From positions 1,566,001 to 1,630,000 of the forward strand of contig JAZARR010000059.1 in NCBI GenBank assembly GCA_037389465.1: 64,000 nt of DNA, in the 5' to 3' direction. Positions 28,001 through 38,600 of the stretch are shown here, in pieces. Position numbers and translations under genes: made by a program. The DNA comes from Baylisascaris procyonis (lineage: Eukaryota; Nematoda; Chromadorea; Rhabditida; Ascarididae). Position 1 is the first letter of the stretch; each line of letters begins with the position of its first letter. Below the pieces are notes generated by a model. The model was not told where the DNA came from, did no database searches, and worked only from the letters and a program-made list of their open reading frames with translations.

Positions 28001-28412
28001 TCCATTCACGCGTACTTTGTTAGAAGGCAGTTGGATGAAGCAAACCCACATGAGGGACTAACACAACTGTGTAGAAAAGGCAGAAGCGGCGTGGTGGCAG
28101 AATAACAGAAGAGGATATGAGTCCCGCATGGATTGCCGGCCAAGATACGGTCTTGATAGTTGAAGAAGAGAGAAAGAAGTTAGCTTGGAACGGCGGTGGG
28201 GGGAATTAAAATGAGTGTCGGCTGCGATGTGGTCCCTTCACAGGGACATTGGGACGTGGGGACCGGAAGATGGCTGATGAGAACAGGCGAAAACAGAATG
28301 CGACCGACCTGGTTGGCGAGGTGTCGACAACCGTTGGGGCCCAATGGGCTCTCAGACCAAGGGGTTCTTCCTTCATTTGCCTTAGGAGGCTCGTATCCTG
28401 GAAGCCGAACAT
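10047..28412 (-). CDS. unc-3: COE/EBF-family transcription factor, unc-3 orthologue (13 exons, complete)
   Basis: COE proteins are dimeric DNA-binding factors; in C. elegans UNC-3 is a terminal selector of cholinergic motor neuron identity and acts in the nucleus. Exons on the minus strand, 5' to 3': 28309-28412, 27596-27813, 27249-27304, 26577-26650, 25834-25902, 24470-24551, 22906-23023, 20260-20423, 16122-16257, 15131-15269, 12946-13037, 11416-11550, 10047-10114. All introns are GT-AG and all phases join; the total is 1455 nt, or 484 aa, close to the family length. The start [19 protein letters not shown] resembles the vertebrate EBF N-terminus. Order: N-terminal COE DNA-binding domain (about residues 36-235) with a zinc knuckle H146, C150, C153, C159; IPT/TIG domain (about 245-345); helix-loop-helix (about 345-387); a Ser/Thr/Pro-rich tail ending near FGAVNPF, as in UNC-3. 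The largest intron (16258-20259, 4.0 kb) carries repeats. Exon 11 is the least conserved and rests mainly on phase and splice sites. Confidence 0.95.
15131..15269 (-). other. unc-3: unc-3 exon 10: helix-loop-helix dimerisation segment
   Basis: This exon encodes [20 protein letters not shown] followed by [20 protein letters not shown], the atypical helix-loop-helix of COE proteins that mediates homo- and heterodimerisation. It begins and ends within codons (2 nt in, 2 nt out) and has a GTGAGT donor and a TTTAG acceptor. Only one second-helix copy is present, as in invertebrate COE proteins; vertebrates have a duplicated helix 2. Confidence 0.92.
17500..17525. repeat. Short perfect hairpin (10-bp arms, 6-nt loop)
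   Basis: TGCACACAGG is followed by CAAAAA and then CCTGTGTGCA. It lies in the 4-kb unc-3 intron. Arms of this length can occur by chance in a 64-kb window, so I attach no function. Confidence 0.6.
18379..18710 (+). repeat. Dispersed repeat, copy 2, within the largest unc-3 intron
   Basis: This copy matches the left-edge repeat over about 315 bases and lies antisense inside the 4-kb intron between unc-3 exons 8 and 9. A 130-codon plus-strand frame (18246-18638) and a 162-codon minus-strand frame run through it. The frames are not conserved in copy 1, and they have no recognisable domain. The copy is more G+C-rich than the surrounding intron, which suggests insertion. Confidence 0.83.
23284..23300 (+). 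repeat. Poly-G tract (12 G) in an unc-3 intron
   Basis: A run of 12 G is followed by AGGG. It is one of four such tracts in the window; on the transcribed strand of unc-3 it reads as poly-C. Such tracts can form G-quadruplexes, and in C. elegans they are unstable without the DOG-1 helicase. Confidence 0.9.
24470..27813 (-). other. unc-3: unc-3 exons 2-6: COE DNA-binding domain core and zinc knuckle
   Basis: These five exons encode the start of the conserved block ([21 protein letters not shown]) through to a block ending PRDMRRFQ. This is the most conserved part of COE proteins and contacts DNA. The COE zinc knuckle, H-x3-C-x2-C-x5-C, is complete, and the intron between 26577 and 25902 splits the codon straight after its first cysteine (C150). 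Exon 2 has two possible acceptors six or seven bases apart. The one at 27814-27816 keeps the frame with exon 1, which ends in a two-base overhang; the nearer one would create a stop. Confidence 0.93.
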
Positions 28413-28450
28413 CTTACAGTCAAGTGTTCAAGGAGAAAAAGTTGAGCTTG
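28413..28450 (-). promoter_or_regulatory. Candidate splice or trans-splice acceptor directly before the unc-3 start codon
   Basis: Reading the minus strand, a pyrimidine-containing stretch ends in TGTAAG immediately followed by the ATG at 28412. In nematodes, spliced-leader acceptors often lie within a few bases of the start codon, so this may be an SL1 trans-splice site. It could equally be the cis acceptor of a non-coding 5' exon. No transcript data are available here, so this rests on position and sequence only. Confidence 0.35.
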
Positions 28451-29821
28451 TGTAGGAAACGGACCACGCCCCTCGGGATCACAACTTCATTAGGGCGTCT
28501 CCCATATTCGCATCTGCTTATCCACCACAAGGGAAATCAACCCATCCAATCCTGACCAATTTTCTCTCTAGTCCCTCCCCCCTCATCGTGCAGCCAATTG
28601 CTCAGCGGGGGGAGGAGTCAGCTGCGCTGTGCGACAAGGGGCATTACGGTAGTTTGTTTCTTCTAAGTCTTTCTTCTCACACTTTCAGCAAAGTTGAGCT
28701 AACAATGCTTTATATAGCCATGTTCTACGGGGTTTTAAAAGGGAAGTAGTCGGCAACCTTCCCACACTCACTAATTGTATTATCTTGAAAACATTTATTT
28801 CCGCTTTGGTTGAATAATGGTGCGAACATTTGAAACTTGAATTGCCGCGACGTTTACTGAAGGGTTACAAAGCAGTTAATTTTCTAATTTAAGTTACAGC
28901 TTCATTAGGGTTATGCTGCTAGGTAATTACGAACTTTATCTAAGCATTGCTCTTGAAATGCATTTGTGTTCTGGTGACAAACAATGCTGTGAACTGCGAA
29001 TTAAAGCACAGATAGGCTGATTTGTTGTTCGTGCAAATCGATGAACTCGATTTGCATGAGGTATAAGTCGGAAGCGACATAAGAACAACTTTTTGGCCGC
29101 TTAACAGGCGGAAATCGATACGCAACGAAGCGGACCCTCCGTTGAATCGGTCTGCTGACATGTCGGCTTGCGCTTTCGACGCGAATCGAGCTTCAATTTG
29201 CATATTGAACGGTCGCATTCTTATCACTTGCTGTTATTGTTGACCTCTTCGTGAAAGTGAATGCGTCATTTGATGTGATGCTGTAAAATTACTTGCTAAA
29301 CAAGTAAATTAGTCCATCTGTTGAAAATTTTTAGGTTATGCTTTGTAGTAAGTAGCTCAGGTTAGCATGGCGTAGTTTCGAATCGATCTTTCAGTTGTAC
29401 ATCAAAGCCTTTCAGCATACCATAGATGAATAAGGCGTTTCGTGGCTGGAATAAACCATTTTAAGATTTTTATATGCTCTTTAAGATTTCACTGTTCGCA
29501 CAAGGGCGAATATTATAAGTAAATATTTTTTTTTTAAAGTCGGTTGCTTACTCGGTAGAACTCAGCTCTATTATGACATAGAATTGAATGCCACTAGTGC
29601 TCAAAAAAAGAAAGAAAGTTAATCAGTAGAGAGTGACCACTCTTTCATGAAAAGCAATAATGATTTAAAAGTTTCCATATTCGGAATGCTATAGTGACAG
29701 GAATTCATTTTATCTCACTACAACGAAGTGCTATTAAAGCAATTCTTATATTTCTTGCACTCTTAGCATACTTTCATCATAGTCTTCAACTGTCAAAAAA
29801 CACAAAATTTTGTAGTACTTT

Positions 29822-29888
29822 CGGCATCGGTACCGTATGCATTAGAAACTGCATTAGAAACGGCATCGGTACCGCTACTAGAAACTGC
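29822..29888 (+). repeat. Small minisatellite with CGGCATCGGTACCG and ATTAGAAAC units
   Basis: The 14-mer CGGCATCGGTACCG occurs at 29822-29835 and again at 29861-29874. Between and after them the unit GCATTAGAAAC occurs twice, and a variant (ctagaaactgc) once. The structure is that of a short, partly degenerate tandem array. Confidence 0.8.
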
Positions 29889-32800
29889 ACAAGCAAACTG
29901 TTTTAAAACTTTCACTTTCAACTGTCAAGTGCATAGAAAATACTTTAAAACGGAATTCATGCATAAGCCAACACCTGATATAAGGCACGCTCAATTGCAT
30001 GTCTCTTTCTGTACAGTTGTTGGCGTGAATATCGCTGAACAGTATGTTGGCATCGTTAACAATGTCGTGTGGATAGGAAAATTAATGCAACGATGCTAGG
30101 AGATTTTAAGGTGGGACGCTTTCGCCACAACAGCCTCGGTATTTGGAGCCACAGGATTGGTGGCCTCTAAAGTCGGAAGCTTCCCAAATACCAGCATCTT
30201 CGAAAATCAAGGCAAGGTATGGGCGCCGTCGAAGATAGCTCGGAGTTCCCAAGTTAAATTGAAGATACTAAATTACAGAGAACTAGCATTCAGGTGTCAG
30301 CTGTGGTTTCTGTCACAGTACATGATGTATTGTGTTGCAGCATTCTCGTTCAGTGAATTTCCGATTCATTGATGTTGTTTGCTTTTAAAAAGCTCCTCAA
30401 AGCCACAACATTGTTTTATGCTTGAAAGGAAAGCATCAATTGATTGTCATAAAAAACATACGGGAGTTCTCATGCTAAACGTTGTGCTACATAATTTGAG
30501 TATTAGTCACTGCTGTCGACACTTTTGGTGGCGATATGAGATTTGTGCATGCATCCAACGAGGCATATATACTTTATGAATTTCCATCGTATAGTAAGCG
30601 TGTTACGTATGAAGCATCGCTGAAACACGAGCGCGAAGCTGGCGGAGTCCGTCGTATCTGTGTTAGTATAGTGACTGGTCGTGTTAAAATTGCAATTGGA
30701 TTTTCGTGTTGAAGAATCTAGCACTCAGTTAAATTTTTGAAGGAAAGCATTCCTGAATCTTTCAACGTGAACAAGCTGAAAGCAAATGAAATCGGGAATA
30801 TCGTCCCAACGCGAGTGCAAGAAAAAAACCGTTTCAGGAGCATAATGCCTTTGTTATCCATGATTGCGCTGCTTCACTTCTGATCTGTTCTGTGAGGAGT
30901 TTTGCGGTGTGATTGCTCACTTCTTGCTTAAGTGATCTATTCTGTTCTGTGAGTTTGGCAACAGCCAAGTGCTGCAGACAGTATATAGTTGAGGAAAAAC
31001 GTCGGTTGGAGCTTCCCGTTCTAGTAATGAGCGCAGCCACAAACGTTAGCTTTCGACTATTCGAGTTGGAAATCGGTTGAAATGTTGAATATTATGGAGT
31101 TGGCATGTGATTTGTCACAGAGTGGAAAATATTCGGTCCGCACGTGAGTTGTTTCCATGAAAGTCATTCCTATGGGAGCACTGGAAAGAGACATTGACGT
31201 TTGAGTTCGTAGCGTCAGAGTTTTACGATATTTTCACGACGTAGTAAATTATCTAGCGACTACGGCACAATCTGCACTTCCAAATGGAATTCCGTTGTAC
31301 TGCAATTGGAAAGTAGCATTGTCAATCCATTCCACCAAAGTCAAATGAAATTTGTCTCCCCGATATCTAAATCAGCATCAGATCAAAGAAGTATATGCGC
31401 ACGCGAGGAGGGTGGGAAAGGGATGCGAAAGAAAGCACAAAACAACCACGCGCGTTGGCGAATGAGAACTGTTTCAAGCCACACGTTCTGACAGCTGAGC
31501 AATTGCGGTCGCTCTCAGTCGCCACCTTCCATTTCGCAGGCACCCACTCGTAAAGCGGAAGACAGGAGGGCTCGCACACGCTTCTGCTCATCACCATACA
31601 TGGTTGTAACTGCAATCCAGCCAGAACAAAATACGCCCTAGCACATTTCGGTCATACTAGTCATGTTGGTCATATTTGGTCTAAGCCAAACCACAATTTA
31701 AGACGGCTATAGTGTTCTGTAATATACCACCAAACTGCACTGTATTGTGGCTTCCATGAAAGTCCACTGTAATACATCGTACTGAATGAAGACATTTAAA
31801 AATGTGGCTAGACTCTCCTGTCTATACTGTTGAAATTCTTAGGTACGTCTTACTGCACTATTTTCATTCTGAACGTTTGAAGGCGTTGGAGAAATTCCAG
31901 AGATCAAAACACATATTTCAACGTCGACAGCGATCGCTTGTATACAATAACCATATTTTAAAAAGTATATTTTGCCAAAGTTTGCACGGGTTCGTCCGCT
32001 GTCCCAGACAACCCCATCGACATCAGAGGAGCAGTCGCTTTCTCGTTGGCTATTAAAATAAATTTCTCGCACATAACGCGTCAATGTTTTCTGTCACATT
32101 GTCCACATAGCACATTACTGCTCCATATGTTCCAATTTTAGCCCTCTAAGGGACAATCGGAATTTCCTCGTCAACGACTCATATAAGTGGGCTTGCATCT
32201 GATTATCCATGATATTGCAGTTGTTTGTTATAGGAATTTTGAGTGGATTATCGGCCCATAATGCTCTTCAGTACTTCAAAATATTTAATTGCTTTCTTTT
32301 GTTTCGATTGTTGGACGTGGTGTTCGTCGATGGAAGTTTAGCAAGTTTGCATAATCTCAGTCCGAAACCATATGAGGACCGCAAATCACTGACCACCAAC
32401 AACTCAATAACAGCTGCGACAGTGTTGGAGCGGTACTGTGCACCGCCCAGCTTTTGGTAATTCGGGCGAATATTCTCGTGTTTCCGGTTCCTATGAAACG
32501 TTCACGAAAAAATGAAATTAAGCACCCACATTTATCGTAAACGCTAAAAAGAAGTTCGGATTTTCAGACTGCAGACATTTGTTCGGTTTCATTGAGGTCC
32601 TGCTTTAACACAGAGATTTCAAAGCAGAAATGTTCATTTCGCTGTGGATTTCAATCTCGATGAATTTCTTATTTACTCATCTTTTTCTAGTATCACTCGC
32701 TGCAGCCATAATTATTGGCTTTTAAGCTTTTGGTCAGCAGAGTCAGCAGAAGTTTATCCACAAATCCTCTCATCAAATCTCACACTAACTTGGCAAAACA

Positions 32801-34980
32801 TTTGAATGCTATCGAATGAATAAATTCCTTCTCCCAGAATCAGAAGCATCCACTCGACCGATCTGAGACACATTTCGACCATCAAATAATGACTGATCCA
32901 TTCCATATTCTAAATTCGCTCACTTTTAACTAATCCTGTTATGCCAGTAACAATTCACTAACAACACAGCAAATCCTCGCCGAGTGGGTACCTCATTCTC
33001 TCTTTTATATATTCGCGTCCTTCCAGCACTATAGGAAGCTGAAATTGGAACTAAATAATTGGGCAACCGATCAATTATTTTAAAATTATTTAAAAAAAAC
33101 CGCATCCCCCTCGTCCAACAGCATGCCTGTCTTCCTTTCACAAAGTCTGTGCAATGTTGAAGATCATACGATAGCCGAATTCATTAAACAAGCTGACATC
33201 TACCCAGCTCTCACCAATATTTGCGTTATTTGCACATCATCCCTTGCTCTTGTTCTCTGTGGTGCTCCCTTTCCCATATAACAACTTACAAGCTGCATTG
33301 TTTTTAGAAGAACACCTTTTTCCTTCTTAAAAAATGCTGAGGCCGTTTTACGCCAGCACAGCCCGCACAAAGCGGTGCATCGAAATGCTACAGTGCTTTA
33401 GTTGTGAATGTATTGCTTCTCCGTTGCACCGCAGATTAACACAGCGTTAAAATATCAAACATACACAGTAAATGTGCGCAAGACTGGAAGTTCATTCAGA
33501 CGTTACCTACTCCTACCAGAGAGAGCTAACCCCAACCACTGCGTCGCATGAGCCGAATGCCCGGCCTCTTCGAGGTGAAATACTAAATATACGTAACACA
33601 TCAGTCAGCACTGGTTCACTATCTTGAAGTACGTTTGCGCAACGGATCTTATGCCTCGAGCGTTCGTGTAGCGAGGAACAGTTTGACGCTACCGATAGTG
33701 AATAGAAGGATGATACGCTTTTATCTCTCCTTTCCTCCTCATTGACGTCAAATGTGGGGTGATACATAAGAAGCCAAGGGCAGGGGATTGGGAAGCAAAA
33801 CCACTGCTACCGCGCAAGGTCCAACTCGCACATCTAAACTTTTAATTCAATGAGTTCCATGTAGAAATTCAAATTTACTACGCAACTGTTTCCTCATCCA
33901 ACTTAACTGCGCCTTTATCTACGTTGGCTCATTATGAATGGTCATTTTTCTGGTGGCATTACAACTTCAACACAACATGAAGTGTACACTGACAAAGAAG
34001 AGAACGAAAACGTTCTATTTAGCACTTCTGGACTAAGCAAACCATTTCTCAAATCTCCCAATGGAAGCCTTCCGTTGCAGTTTTCAGCACCTTTCCAACT
34101 CCAACGCTTCAAACATTTGGGTTTATTCTCCTTAAATAGTTTATCCCAAACAAATAGTTTAAACCTGGCAATCTAGCAACTCTAAACTCGAACTGGAACT
34201 CCAATCAAAGCTTATCATATGCAATTCACTCTAACCATGTCATACCTAGGAAATTCAACTTTTAAAATTTCACATCTACTAAAATAAGAACTAACTTCTA
34301 GCAACTCTTCGATTATCCACCTGCAAAATATTGCTGAAACAACGAACTGCAAATTAAAAAATAGTGAGTTGCAAATTTTTGGCAACCGTTAATATCTTTC
34401 GAAATATTTACTTTTCATCTACTTTACTGCGGCAAGCAGCATTTACTGGTTTTCTCAAACTATAGTATTTTCCGAACAGCATTACGACCCCGAATATTAT
34501 TTTTATTTACCTAACTACAGTAATAACTGACTGAGACAGCTGCACTGCACGAAGCAGAAGGGCAACAGTGACTGGTTAAATTCGTCATCAGTGCATTTTG
34601 ACAGCATAGAAGTTTAAAAATTTACTGATATATTTCGGGCAACTTTTGAGGCATCAGGCAATCTTCTCGTTTCGCAACCGAAGCGAATAATAACCGAGAA
34701 AGTTGATCACTCTGTTGGCAGGAGGAAACATCTTTTCCAAAGAAAACCTTATGAAGAGCTGTGAGGTGCGTAGCTCATTTCGATTCCTCTGTAATGGGAA
34801 GCCTCGTGTGTGGTCTTCTTCAAACATGGTGCACGACAGCATAGCAAACCTATTTAGTTGGCAAACAGCTAAATTTTAACGGATTCCTTTCCCGACTATT
34901 AACTGGCTTCAACGATGTCATGAATACGGAGAAATAACGCATATCAACAGTTCAATTAATGCAGAACGAAGCAAAACGAT

Positions 34981-35350
34981 ATGAACAGGAAAAGCGCGCC
35001 AATGTTCAGTGTGGCTTTCGCTCCTCTCGTAACGTCTTCGTCAAAAATGAAACGTGCTGCGGAAGCACCGGATAAGGAACTAACTCCTGCCAAATATGAT
35101 GCACAAGGTGGAAAAAGTACCTGCTAGAGCTTCAACAATCCAAGGTACAAGCAGTAAGACTGCTGACCTTCACAGCGGACTTACTAAAGCATCCTCTCAG
35201 AGTACGGGAACTGCGTGCGCACCCAAATCACAATTCGATTTCGAGGTTTCTTCCATTTCAGTCCTCCGAAGCTCAACTCCCGACACCTCAGAGAGCATAT
35301 TAAAACCCATTTTTCCTACGGGCTGGGAGCAGGGGCAGGCTAGTTTATAA
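34981..35350 (+). other. Doubtful plus-strand ORF pair, possibly one broken gene or exon
   Basis: Two overlapping frames on the plus strand are less A+T-rich than their surroundings. The first, 34981-35124, starts MNRKSAPMFSVAFAPLV and has 47 codons. The second, 35096-35350, starts MMHKVEKVPARAS, has 84 codons and is in the next frame. The products are Ser/Thr/Lys-rich, and I recognise no family. A plus-strand AATAAA lies 200 nt downstream at 35551, back to back with the poly(A) signal of ccdc-93. This may be a small convergent gene, a frameshifted pseudogene, or chance; I lean towards uncertain. Confidence 0.2.
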
Positions 35351-35564
35351 AGACATGCAGGGCTACATGCTACGTTCTGCTAAAGTATTTCAGCGGAAAA
35401 ATTCACCTTCAGCATCAACCGTTTCCAATTCACGAGTAAGGTGACAATCGTCATCAAGTGAACAAACGCACGCAAATGGGCAAGATGCTTCCTTACTCAA
35501 CACGTCATGCACTTGTAAGCCTAAAGGAGAAGCTTTCTTGAACATCGTATAATAAACATACCCT

Positions 35565-35570
35565 TTTATT
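35565..35570 (-). terminator. Poly(A) signal of ccdc-93
   Basis: A minus-strand AATAAA lies 86 nt after the ccdc-93 stop codon (35656-35658), a typical nematode 3' UTR length. A plus-strand AATAAA at 35551-35556 faces it nine bases away, which would suit convergent transcripts. Confidence 0.65.
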
Positions 35571-35655
35571 CACTGAAATTACAATAACAGAGATAATATC
35601 GTAAAATTCATCAGTGCAAAACAATGACGCAACGGATCGAAAACCGATTACTCTA

Positions 35656-38600
35656 CTACTTGCCGCCGCCTCCTAACTTCTTTCGTATTTCTTCATTACG
35701 CTGACATTCCTGCAAAATAAAAAAAAAACTGCACCCATCCACAAAACTCAAAAGCATGGCGATAAAAGTAGAAACAATACCTGAGGTTTTCGATAAACAT
35801 TTTAACTGCTCAGCAAAAACGCAAATATATTCCTGCTTGGCACACTATGCACAGATTTTTCGCTTCTTGAATGACATGAATGAAAACTACACACAGCTTC
35901 ATACAATGTGCAAGGGACACCTTAGTTTTTATAGGGATTTCCTCCAAAGACTTCCTCAATATATTTGCATCGTATTTTCTTAGATTCGTTTCAGGCATTA
36001 ATCGCATCGTTTTCTAGTTCACAGCGAATCTAAAGGATTTGTTCCAAACTTATACTAAATTACATGCAATAAATCCCAAATCGGCCACAACTTTCTTTGT
36101 CATCGAAATAAGGAATCCCGCATGAAAGAACCAGTAAAGAATATCATACGCATCGAAATGGTAGCAGTGCAAACAGATCAACTGATTTTGCTAGTGAAGC
36201 AAAACCGCATATGAACGGAGAGAAAAGCACAGCTAACACACTCTTTTGAAATCGTCGACGGTTTTGTGATAGAGACGCTCTTTATCCAACAGATATTGGT
36301 AGCCGTCGCTTAACTGCTCGCGCATCGTTTGCAGCTCCTTTTGTTTCGATGTCACCTTCAATTTACAAGGAAACCTTTTCCTATGTATTATGTATTCATA
36401 TATGCATTCAAATTTGCGCTTGATTTGATTCACTCAATAGTTCAGCCTGTGGACTAACTTAGAAACCTAACTAAGGAAAGGTGGCAACAGTCCTTGAAGC
36501 TGGCAACGAAGTATGATGCTTTTTATTCACATGGTCAACGATTCTTTTACGTATAGAAAAACCTGTTATACGAATATTTTTACCTGTCAACTCGCCTATG
36601 TAGTGCATCTTCGTATTCTAACTAAAGGTACATCACATTCGTGCAATATACTCCGTCCCTCAAATCTCAAGGAAAGTGAACCTATGGAAAGTGCAGATAC
36701 CACTACCCGGGCAAGTTTCTGAATTATTCACATTCAAGCCAGGTGATTTCAAGTAGTGAAGCTTACTCTAAGAATCACTATAACACCACCCTAACTCACA
36801 TCCGCTCTTCGAAGTTCATTTTAAAAAAAACCCTCGTAAACATTAGGGAAATGGACAAGCAGTGCCTTACATTCAGAACAGTAAGCCTTATTCCAACAGA
36901 TGGCTGAAGAAACAATGAATGGTATGGGAAAATGTAGGAATATGAATCAAGGCACTTATGCAATAATCATGCATTTTCGCCTTTTCCTTCAACAAAAGAA
37001 ATTTCTTCTTCACTCAAAACATGTGGGGAAGTGTCTACTATGAAGTGCACTTAATGTGCTTTCTTTAGAAGATTCGCGTGCAATAAAAAACTGAAGCGTC
37101 CAAACGGGAGAAGGAGAGGGGGGGGGGGAGGGAGGGGGGACAAATATGGCAATCTCCTCTAGAGATCAACAGCTCTTTCAAGCATTACCCCCTCCACATT
37201 CATGTGCAAAAATCCCGGTGGAGGTATCTGTGCTCAAATCAGATGCGAAATTTCGCAGCGACTTAACCATTTCTGTCTGGAAGGTAGATGGGGGATGTTT
37301 AAAGCTTGAAGTCAAAGAGAATTTATACACCGCGAACATGGCATTTAACTGATCTGGAACAACGAACAATGGGTGCAAAACAACTATTTTAAGCTGCCGT
37401 GGAATTCGAGAATCCCAACTAAGGAAAAAACCAGAAGAATCGTAAAACGGTGGCACCAACAGATCCTACCAACTCGACTTAAAGAAGTCCGGACACATCT
37501 TATTTTGGGAATTTCATTTGATTCCATGTTATGAATTTTGAGATGAATTAAGCAAATGAAAATAAACTAAAGCAATTAAATTAGAACATTTGTCTTTAGT
37601 CACGAAAGCACTCACGCTATCATACAACAACGAACCTTGTCGAGAGTCTCATCGACTCCTTTCAGAACCTGTTCCAAATTTTCAATAAACGAATCCTTAT
37701 AGCTTTCCTTGGAGGTTCTGCAAGTTTATTACTAAACAGATGAAATGAAAATAGGAATGTTGCAAACGCAAAAATAAAACATACGAAAAACTTAGACTAC
37801 CTAAAATCAGAAATATGCTCACACCACTGCAAAAATTAAACATAGTAAGATATTATTTAGGAGGGAATATTCTAATTGGCGTCCAACGATGTTTCCGTTG
37901 ATCGCGGCAATGAAATTAGTTGATAAAAAGCTTCCCAAACAAAATTCGACAAGCATGACGCAATGAAAGCAACTCTCCGTTGCGTACGTATTTGAATGCA
38001 TAGTAAGCAATGCTCATAAAAAAAAAAAAATAAAGAAAACTACTTCAAGAAATTCTATAAAACTGCGAGGATGGAAGCCAGCTCACCATATGCTTGTATA
38101 AACGCCTGCATGTCTCTTAAACATGTATACATGCATTTTTCAATAGTTAGATGAAGTCAGCTCTACATATCTATATATGAAAAAAGCACGCTTTTGAAAC
38201 GATAAAAGAAAAGCTTCTCGAATTCCTCCACGAATTTTATCAAACGTCGTCACCTAGTGAGAGAATGAGAAATCCCTTGCGAGCAATAGTAACGGTAATA
38301 AACTAACAATAAAAAGAAATTGAGAAATGCCGAGTCAAAATCAAACAGACGAGACAAACAAACTGATTGCAGTCACAACAATTTTGATGAACCACTGAGG
38401 ATGCACTCGAACTAATGGCAAACGCACAATTCCTGAACGTCATCGATACTATTGAGGAGGTCGATTTCACGCTGCATATAGGCTTTCACATCGAGCAATG
38501 TATTGTGCAACGTGTAGAACTGCTTTGTTTCGCGATGTTTAGCTGCCACTGAAATTCCACCATAGAAACTGTTCATAAAGACCACTAAAATATAAACGAA

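Larger units (their letters stand above)
28413..34977. other. Intergenic region upstream of unc-3
   Basis: This 6.6-kb stretch separates the start of unc-3 from the doubtful ORF pair and the ccdc-93 3' end. I recognise no conserved exon. It is the likely location of the unc-3 promoter and enhancers. A minisatellite lies at 29822-29888. Frames of up to about 95 codons occur on both strands, but none has domain-like sequence. Confidence 0.45.

Noticed and set aside
28196..28555. 119-codon plus-strand frame in a G+C-rich patch
   Set aside because: It is antisense to the first coding exon of unc-3, which explains the composition.
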